Assembly (NCBI GenBank): GCA_034509425.1 | Contig: JAVTVJ010000296.1 | Span: 2,411,001 to 2,475,000, forward strand | Direction of reading: 5' to 3' | Source of the DNA: Eopsaltria australis | Lineage: Eukaryota > Chordata > Aves > Passeriformes > Petroicidae | DNA length: 64,000 nt | Part shown: one piece after another, positions 33,176 to 45,420 of the stretch | How positions within the stretch are numbered: position 1 is the first letter of the stretch | Layout: each line of letters starts with the position of its first letter | Translations under genes and position numbers: made by a program | The notes under the pieces: model-generated | Told to the model about the DNA's origin: nothing | Database searches by the model: none | Seen by the model: the letters and a program-made list of their open reading frames with translations, nothing else

Positions 33176-33909
33176 CTCCTGTAAAAACAGCCCAAATGGG
33201 TTTTTACAGATGGCACATTCCTGTCATGGGGAATTTTCCCCTCATCCTCTGCCCCGTGGTGCCCAGCATCCCTGTCTTGCTGCTCTTCCAGCACCACCTC
33301 TTGTCTTCCCGCACTGCCCCATGTCCTACGAGCTCCGCGCCTCCTTCGCTTTGCTCGGGTTTTGTGTTTTTTCAAGCTGACTGCACTGAGTACCCAGTGC
33401 CAAGAGCTTTGGCGGTGGTAGAGTGTAATCAGGCGAGTGTTTTCCCCGTGTGCGAGGGCTCCTTGCTGATCCCAGTGCAGAAAGCTCACCTGTGGAGACG
33501 GAAAACTCACGCTTATCTTTTTCAGAGCGTGCCAAGCTCGTGGGGCGCGCCAGCCCCTTCCAAGGGAGCGGAAAACGGGGAGGCGAACACGAAAACCCAG
33601 GCAAGAGGGTGTTTGCAAAAACCCAAACAAAACCCAGCGGGATTTCCAAGAAACCTGCAAAGGAGCAGGAGGTGGGAGAGCTGCAGAGGGTGGAGGAGTT
33701 GCCAGCCTCCAGGGGCTCCTGCCAGGATGCTGTGTGGTGGCCCCAGTGCGTTGGCAGGTGCTGAGATTATGTAAAGAAAGAGGTTGTGGGTAAGGTAGAG
33801 GGGATTTTTCAAAGTCCCCAGTGAGCTGGGAGTGAGGAGAGACCACCTGGAACATGTTTGGGGGCTGATGGAGTTGACCACCTGCCCACTGTCCTGCCAT
33901 GAGATGCAA
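33176..33909. other. GC-rich unique sequence
   Basis: Long overlapping frames on both strands (33142-33909 minus, 33196-33774 plus) reflect GC content; neither shows a recognisable domain. CpGs are somewhat frequent at 33330-33600, but it is too weak to call an island. Confidence 0.45.
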
Positions 33910-34312
33910 AACTGGAGAGAAAGGATTGTGAGGAGCAGCTGAGGGAGCTGGAGGGGCTCAGCCCAGAGAAAAGGAGGTTCAGGGGGGACCTTCTGGCTCT
34001 GCACAACTCCCTGACAGGAGGGGACAGCCGGGTGGGGTTCAGGCTTTGCTCCCAGTGACAGAATGAGAGGAAACGGCCCCAGGTTGCAGAAGGGAAGGTT
34101 CAGGTTGAACATAAGGAGGAATTTCTTCATGGAAACGGTTGTCAAGCATTGGAATGGGCTGGCCAGGAGCTGCCATCCCTGGAAGTGTTCCAAAAAAGAC
34201 TGGACATGGCACTCAGTGCTCTGGTCTGGTTGACAAGGTGGTGATCAGTCAAAGATTGGACTTGATGATGTTGGAGGCCTTTTCCAACGTAAGTGATTTC
34301 TGTGATTTGGTG
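33910..34312 (+). mobile_element. CR1 LINE 3' fragment, about 400 bp, third subtype
   Basis: AGCTGAGGGAGCTGGAGGGG, GACCTTCTGGCTCTGCACAA, CTCCCTGACAGGAGGGGACA, GTCAAGCATTGGAATGGGCT and GACTTGATGATGTTGGAGGC mark a CR1 whose end is CTTTTCCAACGTAAGTGATT followed by TCTGTGATT. The ORF2 C-terminal region is broken by stops. Confidence 0.93.
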
Positions 34313-35287
34313 TGAAAAGACTTCCCAGGATCTCAGTATAAAATTGAGATATCTAAGAAGACCCCAAAATATAAAAAGTTGCAGAGAGACAGTGTGGGAG
34401 GATGTTAATGGGCTGTAGGGTGTCTCGTCCTCTGCTTGGAGAAGGCAGGAAGAAGGATGGTGTGGCAGCATCCCCACTTTAGAGGGGGGAAACTGAGGCA
34501 TGGAGTGACCTGGGCCAGCCCATCTCTGGAAAATCAAGCTGGGCCTTTGTGTGGGGCATCTTGCAGTCGCAGCCCTGGCACAGAGACCACTCCATGTCCC
34601 TGTCTGTCCCTCCAGCCACCGAAGGGCGCTGATACCCCCAGCAAAGCTCAGGGGATAAAAGGAAACAATGAAATGCTCTCAGGACCTGATAAAAAGGGTT
34701 GAGAGCCATGGAGTTGGATGAACCACAGCAGGAATCAGTCCACAACTCCTTCAAACAGAAATAAATGATTCCGTCATTAAAGCTTGGCACAGACATGGTG
34801 AAATACAAGTGCATTAAGCCAAAACTGCCCAGGCAGCAGTGGCAGAGAAGAACAGGACCAGCAGCCCTCTCCAGAAGTCAAGCATGGAGTGGTACCTTCA
34901 CACCTTTCCTTCACTGCTCTGCCACGCCACTGCTTCCAGCCAGGGGTGGTCCTTTGGACCTGCCTGGGTTCCTGAGGTGAGGAGATCCAGAGCTCCATCC
35001 TTTGTCCTCACCTCAGCAGGAACCATTTACAGTTGTGTTTGAAGGGATTTGGTCATGCTCTGTGGAAATAACTCTGCTGCAGAAAAGGGAAGGGGGCTCT
35101 GTGGGCACCTTTCTTTGCTGTTTATCCCCGTCTGTCCTCCAGTGTCCTTCCCAGCTAGAGGTGATCCCTGTCCCTCTCACTCTGCCTGGGAAGGTCTCCT
35201 GAGGAAGAAGACAGCAGAAGGCCCTGAAGAGATGAGTCAGCCCACTCTCAGCTCCTCAGCTTGACACTTTGGGGGAAGGATTCTGTT
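34313..35287. other. Unique sequence, nothing recognised
   Basis: Ordinary intergenic sequence between two CR1 fragments. Confidence 0.5.
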
Positions 35288-35578
35288 CACAGAATCCCAG
35301 AATAGTTTGGGTTGGGCCTTAAAGCTCATCTCATTCCAACCTTCCTGTCCTGGGCAGGGACACCTTCCCCTATCCCAGGTTGTTCCAAGCCCCATCCTTG
35401 ACAATTCCAGGAATGGGGCAGCCACAGCTTCTCTGGGCAACCTGTGCCACCCTCAGAGCCAGGAAGTTCTTCCCAATATCCCATCTAACCCTGTCCTCTG
35501 CCAGTCTGAATCCATTCCCCCTTGTCCTGTCATTCCAGGTCCCTATAAAATCCTTCTTCTCTGTCCACAAAGCAGTGA
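35288..35578 (-). mobile_element. CR1 LINE 3' fragment, about 290 bp, reverse orientation
   Basis: CACAGAATCCCAGAATAGTT, CCTGTCCTGGGCAGGGACAC, GGGGCAGCCACAGCTTCTCT and CATTCCCCCTTGTCCTGTCA read in order as the reverse complement of the CR1 3' region. Plus-strand open frames here are antisense to it. Confidence 0.95.
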
Positions 35579-36639
35579 GGTGCAGCTCAGATGTGTTGGT
35601 TATCTTGGAGAATGTGGGTGGAGATGGAGTTTCCCAAAGACTCCTTCACGTGTCAGTAATTGAGTGTGGCACATTTAATCACCATAGTCCTGTTGCTGTG
35701 CAAACCTGGGGACCTCTCCTCTTGATGTCAGCTTAGACCCGATTTTCTAATTGCATTACCTGGGTAATTAGATAGAAATACAGCAGCCCTGTGCTGCACC
35801 AGAGCGAGGATCCACTTCCTAACAGAATTAACCTGCCTTCAGGGTGGAAAACCTGTACACACACACGGGCACACAGACATATCCAACTTAACCCAGCTGT
35901 GATCACTGAGATGAGACCGTGGGGCTTGTTCCCTTCAAGAAATAGCTCAAAATAACACAGATTTGGTTCCAAAGATGCTGCACTTTGAATTCAAGCACAT
36001 TCCCACCAACCAGCACTTTCGCAGGATCACCCAGTCCAGCCCAGCTTGAGATGCTCCAGATTTGGGTGCACCAGACACCAAGGAGCATTTGAGGCTTTGT
36101 GGGAGCACCGTGCGGGGAAAGGTTTGGAGTGTCATGGGTTTCCTCACTGAGTCCTGCAGGTGTTTGATGTCACAGTGTGTCCCCTGCAGTGGTGGCAGAA
36201 CCTGAGGAAGATGGAGGCAATGTTATTGCAGGCAGAAGGACTCACTGCAGCCCTGCCCTGCTGTCACCATGCTCTCCTGTCACCATGCCTACTGCCACCG
36301 TGCCTTTTCACAGCCAGGGAGGAGAATTAGCTTCACCCTGGAGTGGCTTCAAGAACAAGAAAGAAAAGAATAATCCTGCCACAGCAGGGTGCAAATCTTG
36401 GAAAAACAAGTGGCTCACCTGGAGACCTGGTGAGATTTGTTGGCCTGGTGAGATTTGTTGGCCTGAAGGTCCCGTCCCCTTCCCTTGTGGTCCATGCAGA
36501 GCTGGGGACGTGCCCACAGCTGCAATTCCACCAGCCAGGAACAACCAGCACCAACTTGCCCATGGTGTGACCAGTGAGGAGCAGGAGGGAAAAAGCATCT
36601 TGGTGCAGAGGGTGGTTGGTATTTAAAACAGGACCAGCC
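35579..36639. other. Unique sequence with a small direct duplication
   Basis: An 18-bp unit, CTGGTGAGATTTGTTGGC, occurs twice in tandem at 36427-36462. A CA-type run lies at 35858-35869. No genes or transposons were recognised. Confidence 0.5.
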
Positions 36640-36850
36640 CCTTTTCCAGCCCTGTGTGGGACAACCTGGCCTTCCTTTGCTTTGAAACTCCCATTTCCCA
36701 CCCCACCTCACCCCTGCCCACACTTGTCTCCACCCCATCTCTCCAACACACCACCACCACCAACCCTCCCTTTCTCCTTCCTTTTGTTGTTCCCGCCCCG
36801 CCCTTCCTTTTTTTTTTTTTTTAATTTTTTTTTATTTCCCCCCCTAAAGA
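36640..36850. repeat. Pyrimidine-rich tract with ACC repeats and T runs
   Basis: C/T-rich sequence, CCACCACCACCAACC near 36750-36765, then T15 and further T runs (36809-36835). It borders the CNE-like block to its right. Confidence 0.75.
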
Positions 36851-36959
36851 GCGAACAAAACAAAACAAGAAGAAGCGATGCCAAGCCGATCCTCTTAGCC
36901 CAGCGCTCTCACCCCGGGGAGGGCCCCGGCAGCACCGAGAAAACCCCCACGCATTTTGT

Positions 36960-37420
36960 CCTGTTTCTTCAGAGCAACTCGAGCAAATTGAAAGCCGCGG
37001 AGGGGTGTGTGCCCCCAGGCACTCGGCAAATCCACTTCCTTTGTCATAACAAGAACAAATCCCACCTTTGAAGTTTTTCCTTCTTGTTACAAGGGGAATG
37101 TCTTTTGTTTAATCCATTTTAGCCTTTAATGCCTGACCTGGATCAATCCTGTTGGGTAGATTACACACTACTCACGCCGACTTTAAACTACCCTACAGGG
37201 ATTTTTATTCTTCCCCCCCTTCTCCCCACCGCATTTGTGTGAGAATCTCAGCAATAATCGGCATTACGACTTTAGACCATCACTCACTTTGAAGGAGGAG
37301 ACTGTTCTTTAACAAAGGGGAGGGAGGGGGAGGAAACCCACAGATATCAAACAGATTTAATCAGCTTTGAGGCCTTTCAATCTCATATTCATAGCGGATC
37401 TTTATTAGTTATGAAAATCA
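36960..37420. promoter_or_regulatory. Strong candidate CNE island
   Basis: A complex block contains TCTTTTGTTTAATCCATTTT (37101-37120, with TTTGTTT and TAATCC motifs), AATGCCTGACCTGGATCAAT (37128-37147), GCCGACTTTAAACTACCCTA (37177-37196) and CAGATTTAATCAGCTTTGAG (37351-37370). It is transposon-free and sharply different from the GC-rich sequence on either side. Confidence 0.52.
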
Positions 37421-39440
37421 GTGCAGAACTTGGCTGGGCTCTGGGTCTCCGTGCTCTCTTCCCCTGTTTCATGCTCTGTTCAGGACTGAACTCACTTTTG
37501 CAGCCTTCCCAGTGCTGGTCCAGGGGGAATCCAGGGAAATATCCACCCAGGACTGCTGCAAATAACCTACCAGGGTGTCCATTACCCACACCACACCTGA
37601 ACTGCAGTGTTCACCTCCATCCCATTTCTCACTCCAGTGGAAGAGGCTGAGAACTGCTGCCAGGAGGAGCCAGGTGACGCCACAGGGTCCCTGACTCCCA
37701 TGGTGGATGGATATCAGCACAGAGGATAAATCTGTGCATGAACCCAGCTCCTTAAACCTTTACATTAGGACTTGCTGTGGGAAGTGGTGACCCTCAGCTC
37801 TTGTCACCTCCTTATTTCACAGAACAACCTTCAGCATGAGCTTTCTCTGCTCTCTGGAAACTCCTTAGAGCAGGAATGTCCTGTCCAAAGCCTTCTCCTG
37901 CTGGCAGCTTCTCCCTTCTCCTGCAGCACTGAGGCACTGGCTGTGCTGTGGGCCTTGTTCACAGATTGGCATTGGCTTCACTGCTGTTTTTTCATGGTTT
38001 TAGGCCAACCACCAGCCTTGTGCAAAGCCACAGGGCTCAGGCACACGCAGAGCTGCAGGAGAGCTCCAGAGGGGATTGAAAGGAGCATTTCCCAGTCCTC
38101 CTCAGCTCTGGCACCAGGATGGAGCTGATAGCATTCCCACCAGTCTTGCTTTGCTCCTGGTGGCCATGAAGTGGAGATCTGGATGACCCAGTCCCTCCCC
38201 AGGAGCTCCCTGTCCTGGAAAGCTCCAGGCAGAGGCTGCATTTGTCCCCTCATCCCATCATTGCTCTTCCAGCTCAAACCAGTTTTTCCTTGAGTGCAGC
38301 TTTGACCCCTCCCCAAGGAACAGGAGAGCCAAATCCTCCTCCAGGAGGCTCGTAGCCCATCTTCCCTCACCAGCTACAGCCCTGCAGCACTTCTGCTCCT
38401 TCCCTCTGGACTCCCTGCAAGCTGCTCACAAGGTTTTGAAGCCCTGAGCTGCACACAGAGTTTCCCCTCGTGCCTGGTAGGAGCACACAGGGCAGGACCA
38501 CTCCCTGCCAGGTCTCTCTTCATCATAAACACTCCAAATAAGCTTTTCTTTGCTGTCCCATCAGCCTTAAGCTGTGATCTACTCTGCCTTCACAACCGGG
38601 CCCCCAATGCTGCTGCTTTCCCATCTCTTCTCCATCTCATGCCTGTGTGCCCAATTTTGCTCTCCTAAATGTACCCAGAAGCCCTGGGCTTTGAGGACTT
38701 GGAACTGCTCATTTCTGACCTTGGTTCATCCAGATCTCTCTTGGATTCCTGCACATCCTGGTCTCTCCCCATCTCCAAGAGCCACAGGTGCACCAGCTCA
38801 GTGTCTCATCCATCCAAGCATGGGAAGGCAAATAAAAGGGATTAAATGACCCAAACATGCCAGCAACATCTTGTATTGCAGCCCTTAAATCTCACACACC
38901 TCTTGAATGTTGTTTCTGATGGATTTCTGCTCCTGCCTCATGGGTAGATGCCCTCTTGGCACGTGGAAACAGGGAAGACTGGGAAAATGAGGAGATTGAG
39001 GGGACTGATGAATGTCAAGATGAGATTTGGCTGACTCAGTGACACCTCCCGTCCTTGCCCCTCAAGCAGCTCCCAGCCAGAGACCAGCCAAGCTCACCCC
39101 AAAAACTCATCCCACAAGAGGTGGGAACCCTCTGCTCCTGCCACCACCACATTTGGGGCCACAAAACACCCACCAGAACCCTGCTGCCTCACCCTGGGGG
39201 ATAAAGCAAAGAGTGGGATTGTCTCACACCAAAAATACTCCCCTGGAGGGTCAGAGTACCAGGATTAGAGTACCCATTCCTGACAGCACCAGCCTGGGGG
39301 ATAAAGTAGCTTTTCCTTGGCTTCCCCAGGGCCAGGCCTTAGCAGTGGATGGAGCAGAGCACGTGGAGCCAGCAGAGGGCACAGGAAGGGGCCAGGGAGC
39401 CCCCAGACATCCCCCAGGACAGCCGAGTGAGGAACCATCT
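37421..39440. other. Unique intergenic sequence, nothing recognised
   Basis: 2 kb of ordinary, fairly GC-rich DNA. Chance frames only (37772-38128, 39027-39473). No known repeat. Confidence 0.5.
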
Positions 39441-39970
39441 CCTTTCACTTTTTCCGAGGTTGATATGCTTTGAAATTAGTAACCCTCCATTAGCTCTGCG
39501 AATAGCTCCGAATCATTAGGGTCAGTACGTCTGCACTCCTCAAAATGAGCTTTTACCTGAATTAGCATCTCAAAGAGGCAGGACTCCCTTCCCCGGTTTT
39601 AATTCCGCACATCAGGACGGTTTTGGTGGCCAATCCAAGCCCCGCATCCCAAATACATTCAGGGGAACCTGCTGGCTTGTTTAAAATGTTCTTTTTCCTT
39701 CCCATTCTTTGCTAAATGCCTATTATATTAATGTTTAAAATCCATTTAAGTTCATCATGGGTGGCTTTGTGAAAGGACAGTGGCTCCATCACTGTAATTA
39801 GATGATTTATTGCCCTCTCGTGGTGACACGCGCTAACTAGAGAAGCTGTGATTTAAATTGGATGATCCTTCCAAGAGTGTTTGAGTGAGAAATAAAGGGA
39901 GAATTATTAATACTATTAGAGAGCAGCGGCGTGTTCGTGCGAGGGATACACTGTGCTAGGAGAGGGATTA
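39440..39970. promoter_or_regulatory. Candidate CNE with CTCF-like site
   Basis: A complex block contains GTTGATATGCTTTGAAATTA (39459-39478), CTAAATGCCTATTATATTAA (39712-39731) and GCGGCGTGTTCGTGCGAGGG (39926-39945). TGCCCTCTCGTGG at 39811-39823 reads CCACGAGAGGGCA on the minus strand, close to the CTCF core CCASYAGRKGGCR with one mismatch. Confidence 0.45.
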
Positions 39971-40240
39971 GCCAAAACTTGCTGGTTTTGCAGCTGAGCT
40001 CAGCTTTCCCCCAGTGTGGGACCAGCATCTCCCTCAGCCAGAGCTGTGAGCAGGGCAAGGTGCTGGCACAGCCATGGGCACGGTGTTAAAAACCCGGTGT
40101 TAGCCAAAATCACTGCCTTCAGAATTGGGAAGAGCCACCCCCACAATGGGAATTGCTGTCCCATCCCAGCCAAGTGTCCCATAAATCGGGATATCTCTGT
40201 CCTCCCTCCTTTTCAGAGGCTGCTGGCCACAGGAAGAAGT
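39971..40240. other. Unique sequence, nothing recognised
   Basis: Ordinary sequence linking two CNE-like blocks. Confidence 0.45.
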
Positions 40241-40690
40241 GAAGGGGGTTAATTTATCTTTTTTTAATTGAAATTTTGTCTCCTTTCTTCTTCCTGCAGA
40301 CTAAAATACTTTCACAACTACATGGGCTGACAGACCCTCTTCCCTCCGAGCATGCAGCCCTCCTCATTCCCACCCCTGGGAGAGCTGCAAGTCTCCCAGA
40401 GCTATCCCACTGTAAGACAATTCTCCACCAGTGCAAGTGAATCCACATGAACATTTCTCACTGATTCAATTAAAACACCAGGCAGGCCTGAGCTGCCATA
40501 ATTTGGTGTAGAAACCAAGTATAGACCTAGCCTGGAGCTGTTATTTAAAAGCCTGGGTTAATACAGTGTAAACCCATGAGCACATCCTCTTACGATGGGG
40601 CTTAAATCTTTTAAGAGTGGCTTATATCAATCTAGTTTAAGTCAATTCCTCACCGAGTTAAGCTAAATTGAAAGAAGCACTCAGACCCCA
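40240..40690. promoter_or_regulatory. Candidate CNE island
   Basis: The best part is 40440-40680, a transposon-free block with TGATTCAATTAAAACACCAG (40462-40481), GGGTTAATACAGTGTAAACC (40555-40574), TTAAATCTTTTAAGAGTGGC (40602-40621) and GAGTTAAGCTAAATTGAAAG (40656-40675). Confidence 0.45.
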
Positions 40691-41835
40691 AACACAGAGC
40701 TGGTGTTACCTAATCCCTCTGCACACAGCCATGGCTTTGGCCAGCTGGGAGGGGACAAGGGACCAGGGAGCCTTGGCCAGGCCCTGGGGACCAGCAGGTG
40801 CCGCAGTTTGATCCCCAGAGCTCCCTGCAAGCACAGCTGTCCCCTCTCAAAGGTCCCCTTGGCTGCAGAACCATGGTGAGGCCCTGTCCTCACAGGGGAC
40901 GGGGGTCTCCAGGTCACCGTTCCTTCACAATGAGCTTTGTCCCCAAATTATAAACATCTGCTTGTCAATTCTTGGAGAAAAGCTCTCTTTATGTTGGGCT
41001 CACCCAAAGCAATGGGAAAAGATTTTAAAAAATGGTTTCCTGGCAGGGAAGTGTCAGGAATAGTGGGTGGATGTCCTGTGAGCACCAAGATGTGTGTGTG
41101 CAGATGAGGGATTTAGGGTGGTGAAGGGAAAACTAAAGGAAAAAAGCTTTTCTCCTGCTTGAGACTAAGCCTGTAGGCCACAGACTATTTCAATGCCCAA
41201 TTTCATGGTTTTTGTGTGATTTTGGGGTCACACAATGCCCAGGAGCTCCCACCAGGAGCACCATGACCTGCACAGAGGTGAAATTCTTTAAGGTCACTAA
41301 AGGAAATCAAGCCTGGGTTTTGGGCATGGTCCCAGGTCCGTCAGCCCCAGATGTATCAGCATCCTTCGTCCCTGCCCTCCTCACCCCCCAGAAGACAGAG
41401 GCCACCCCAAAAGTTGTGACCTCCAAATTCTGTGTTTATTTGTGTCCAGCCACGCAGACCCCATGCCCTCTGCATCCTTCATGGAAATGGGAAATCACCA
41501 AAATCTCCTCAGGAGATTGGACCCCACTCTGAGGGTCTCTTTGGGCAGGACAAGAGCAGGTTTTTAATCCATTTCATACCCACCCACAGTCATTTTGGGG
41601 AGTGATGATTGTGAAAATAAAAAACACAGCAAAACAAAATAAACCTTCTGCAGAAGTGCTACAATGGAAGGAACCCACCCCAAGAGTTCCAGTGGGTACT
41701 GAATAAATAAAAAGTTATTACAGGCAGCAACACTACTCAGATACAGGGATTAATGAAGATCTGACTTGATAAAAACTCCTCTCTCCCTACACAGATCTCC
41801 CATCCAACCCATCATCCCAGCCACCAGCCCATGGA
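40691..41835. other. Unique intergenic sequence, nothing recognised
   Basis: Ordinary sequence. A-rich at 41610-41645. No repeat family was recognised. Confidence 0.5.
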
Positions 41836-41903
41836 AGAGGCTTGTAATGAGGTGCTCCTTAAGGTCCCTTCCCACCCAAACCATTCTAGGATTTTATGAT
41901 ATG
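41836..41903 (+). mobile_element. CR1 LINE extreme 3' tail
   Basis: AATGAGGTGCTCCTTAAGGT, CCCTTCCCACCCAAACCATT and CTAGGATTTTATGATATGAT are about 70 bp of CR1 end with its terminal repeats. Confidence 0.85.
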
Positions 41904-42989
41904 ATTTTATCCAAGAAATCATCTCTCCTTCCCTGGCAGAAAAAGGCCAGGGGGGAGCAGCTCCAGCAGGACTGAGATCCTGCCCGTGGTGAGCTGGAGG
42001 GTGCTTTTCCTGCAATTTTTAGGTGTGCTCAGCCAAAAGCACCAGCTAAAATCATTGCAGGGATCCAGGATACCCTGCATCCCCGCTCTGGTGCTCCTGA
42101 TGCCTTTTCAGGACTACCTAAAAACAGAGGGCAGACAAAATAAAGAAAATAAAAAGCTATTATATGTATTGAAGGGCCTTCAGGTGCATTTAGGACAGAT
42201 GAAGCCCCCCAGGGGCTGCACCCAAAATGGACAACAGGTCACAGGTTTTTATAGGTTTGGTTTATTGTGCATGTTGGGGGTTCATCTTCCAATTACAGCC
42301 TCAGGTAATGAACTCATTTACCCCAAGTTTGCTCTCCCACAACTCACTTTTGTTTCCGTCTCTCAGGGCCTGAGACACTCAGGTGTCCTTGATTGCCAGG
42401 CCTGGAGAGGAATTGTTGTGTCTGACCCAAATGGGAGAGCAGCAGCTGACACTGTGTATGGAGTTTAGAGTTACACACTAAAGAACTGCAGGGTTACAAA
42501 TACATGAAAAATAGAAAAGCTAAAAATCCTAAGGCATCATTCCCACCACTCCCAGTTATCCCTAAGGCTGGCACTTGGGAAAGGAGCATCATTTACCCGC
42601 ACAAACAGCACCTCTTCTAGAAGGAGGATCATTCTTCTTGTCTGAGCTCCCCGAATCTGCCGTGCGCGGTTCCTGCGGGGCATTAGGTGGCAGCAGCGCT
42701 CAGGGATGGAGAGCGCGGCAGCCGCAGCCTCCCTGCCCCTTCCCTGCGCCACCGAGGGCCCGGGGACGGATTTGGGGCATCCCTGCACAGCTGAGGGGTT
42801 TGATCCGCCTGGATTTTGGGATGGGAAAGTGTTTCGGGAAGAGCTGTGGGTTGGCAGCGTTATCCTGGATGAGGATGAGTTGCTGACCGTGGTTTCCAGA
42901 GCATCTTTTGCATCAGGAATAGCGAGGCCAGAGGGACCAGGGCAGGGATTGTCCCCGGTGCTGGCACTGCTGAGGCTTTTGGCCTCTCA
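41904..42989. other. Unique intergenic sequence
   Basis: 42120-42180 is A-rich and 42640-42790 GC-rich. Chance frames only. No repeat family was recognised. Confidence 0.5.
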
Positions 42990-43312
42990 CAAGAAGAACA
43001 TTGAGGGGCTGGAGCGTGTCCAGAGAAGGGAACGGGGCTGGGAAGGGTCTGGAGCACCAGGAGTGGCTGAGGGAGCTGGGAAAGGGGCTGAGCCTGGAGC
43101 AAAGGAGGCTCAGGGGGGACCTTGTGGCTCTGCACAACTCCCTGACAGGAGGGGACAGCCAGGGGGGATCAGGCTCTGATCCCAGGGAACATGAGAGGAA
43201 GCAGCCTCAAGCTGCACCAGGAGAGGTTTAGGTTGGATAAGAGGGAAAATTTAATCACTGGGAGGGTGGCCAGGCATTGGAACAGCGAGTCCAGGACAGT
43301 GGTGGAGTGAAA
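42990..43312 (+). mobile_element. CR1 LINE fragment lacking its 3' end
   Basis: AAGAAGAACATTGAGGGGCT, GGAGCGTGTCCAGAGAAGGG, GGAGCAAAGGAGGCTCAGGG, GACCTTGTGGCTCTGCACAA and GGCCAGGCATTGGAACAGCG are ORF2-end CR1 sequence of the same subtype as 33910-34312. It stops before the final CCTTCCAAC segment, so it is truncated on both sides. Confidence 0.93.
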
Positions 43313-44214
43313 GAGGCAATTCCCATGAGCCAGCCAGCCAGAAAAGGGATGTGCTGAGGAGCTCAGGCCTGAGCTAAGAAACCCCCTCGGCTTCTCAGCT
43401 TCAGGAGATGCTGGGGGTCCTTTCCCCAGGTCCAGGTGTGGCAGGGGGGATGTGGCCACCAGCTCAGGGTGGCAGCAGGATGTGCATCCCTGAGGATCAC
43501 TGGAGTGTGGTCCCAGTGCCCGGAGCTGCAATGCAGCCCCAGCCAAGGGGTGCCCACAGCCTCAAACCCCTGGGCAGGAGTCAGAGAGCAGCTCTTGGAT
43601 GGGTATTTTCATAAACAACAACATTTTCACCCCCAGCTCTCTGGGTTTGTGCCCATCAGGGACAAAGATTGGAGAAAGGAAATGGGCACCTTGGCTATGG
43701 CCAAGTTTGCTGCAGCACTCACAGACGCGGGAGGGACTCGCAGAGCACAGAATTTGTTTGTTTTTTTTAATCTGACATAGCCACTCTCTCAGCCTCACAT
43801 TATCTTATCTGCCATCCTGATAAGGGCCCCAGAGACCAACCCAGCAGAGAAATTAGCAATCAGGGGCTGTTTTATCAGGTCTGTGTGACAAACACGGGGA
43901 CAGGGAGCAGAGTGTCCTTTGGCCCCCCGGAGATAGGGGTGCCTGGAAACCACACGGCTGTTTCCAAAACAGGTCAGAGACGTGACCTGACTCTCAGTTT
44001 TATTTTTCCTGCTCCCACCTCTGCAAGCACACCCAAACTCCTTCAGGGATCAGCAGGTTCCAGCCCTGGATGCCCGGGGGTGCTTGGCCATGAAGTTAAT
44101 CTAGAAAATCTCTGCTTCTGCAAAAAAAAAAAATCACTTTTTTTTTTGGAGCTGGTTTTGCTCCATGAGCCCAAGGAAAGATGCTGATGCTCAGTGTGTG
44201 CTGCATCACCAGCA
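43313..44214. other. Unique sequence, nothing recognised
   Basis: Ordinary sequence between two CR1 fragments, with A and T runs at 44122-44148. Confidence 0.5.
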
Positions 44215-44303
44215 GAGAATCCCAGAATGGTTTGGGTTGGAAGAGACCTTAAAAACCATTTGGTTCCAAGTCCTTGTCATGAGCAGGGACACATTCCAAA
44301 CCT
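44215..44303 (-). mobile_element. CR1 LINE 3' tail fragment, reverse orientation
   Basis: AGAGAATCCCAGAATGGTTT, GGGTTGGAAGAGACCTTAAA and TTGTCATGAGCAGGGACACA, about 90 bp. Confidence 0.92.
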
Positions 44304-44332
44304 CTTCTCTGCAAAGGCAAAGCCCTCAAAGC

Positions 44333-44359
44333 AAAAAAAAAAAAAAAAAAAAAAAAAAA
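44333..44359. repeat. Poly-A run of 27
   Basis: An uninterrupted A run about 30 bp past the truncated 5' end of a reverse CR1. CR1 elements do not use poly-A tails, so it is a separate homopolymer. Confidence 0.95.
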
Positions 44360-45245
44360 TCACAACAAACTGGAGATACAGCAAGGAAAGCACAGATGAG
44401 CTGACCCAGCCTCAAAACCTGGGCAGCAGCCGTGTCCCAGGCCAGGCTGGGGTCTGGCATCACTGTCCCCACCCAGGGCTGCTCCTTGCAGGGGGAAAAG
44501 GCTGCAGAGAACTCAGCCAGATCAATACCAACCAAATTTATATTAAAAAAAAAATAAAGAGAGAGAGAGAGAGAGGAGAGCTTGCTCATAACCTTGGGCT
44601 GTGCCCTTTCTCCGTCTGGCTGATGAGGTTCTGCAGCCAAGGAGGAGCGGCACAGGACGAGCCAAGCCCCACCAGCCCCGTGCCCTCCCGGCTCGGGGGG
44701 AATTTCGGGTTTTAGCACAAGGGCACTGCAGCCGCTCCCAGCGGCAGCGGGGCGAGCAGGAGGTCACATTCACAAATGTTGGGGGGGAAAAAAAATAAAA
44801 ATCCTTAATTACTCCCCCAAGGGCCGTTCCGGAGCTGCTGCCGGGCCAAAAGCGAGATTGAAAAGGTTCATTAAGGGAGCTGGCAGACAGATGTGCCCGA
44901 ATCACCGAGCCACAATGTGGTCCCTGACCTTAGAACAGGGAATCTGACCATGCGATGGAAGGAGGGGGTGGAAGAGCTTCAAACCTGCCCTTCTCCAGCA
45001 GGGACGGAGCTGTGGAGAGGAAGATGCTGTCAAGAAACGTGGAATTTTTTTTTTTTTTTCCCCAGCTGGGGATTTTGCTCTGTGCAGGATTCGGCAGTGC
45101 CAAGAGAGGGCAGCCCAAGCCACCACATCACTGCCTGGCTTTTCCCGAGGCTGGACACCGGGGTGAGGGGATGCTGGGAGCAAGCAGATTTTAAAAATAA
45201 ATACAAAAAAAAATTCAAAAATAAAAATATATATATATATATTTG
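44360..45245. repeat. Intergenic segment with GA (44558-44580) and AT (45227-45242) microsatellites
   Basis: A GA dinucleotide run of about 23 bp and an AT run of 16 bp lie in otherwise ordinary sequence, with a T run at 45046-45059. No gene was recognised. Confidence 0.8.
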
Positions 45246-45420
45246 GGAAAAAGGGTGGAAAAAGTAATTTTAAAAAAGAAAAAAAAAAGAAAGACAGAAA
45301 GAAGAAGAAAAGAGGGAAAAAATGCAGTCAAAATAGTGGGAGAGAAAATACAGAGGGGAGAGAAAATATAGAGGGGGAACCCAAAAGGAGACCCCAGTTT
45401 TGGAGGGATGGAGAAGCAGA
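45246..45420. repeat. Purine-rich low-complexity tract
   Basis: A/G-rich imperfect repeats, including GAGAGAAAATACAGAGGGGA (45340-45359) followed by a second near-copy at 45360-45378. There are occasional pyrimidines, so it is not a pure mirror repeat. Confidence 0.75.

Noticed and set aside
33142..33909. 255-codon minus-strand frame, with 192-codon plus-strand frame
   Set aside because: Mutually overlapping, no family resemblance, no splice-bounded segment; treated as chance.
44333..44359. Poly-A run as a retrocopy tail
   Set aside because: No processed transcript, target-site duplication or coding remnant was recognised on either side.
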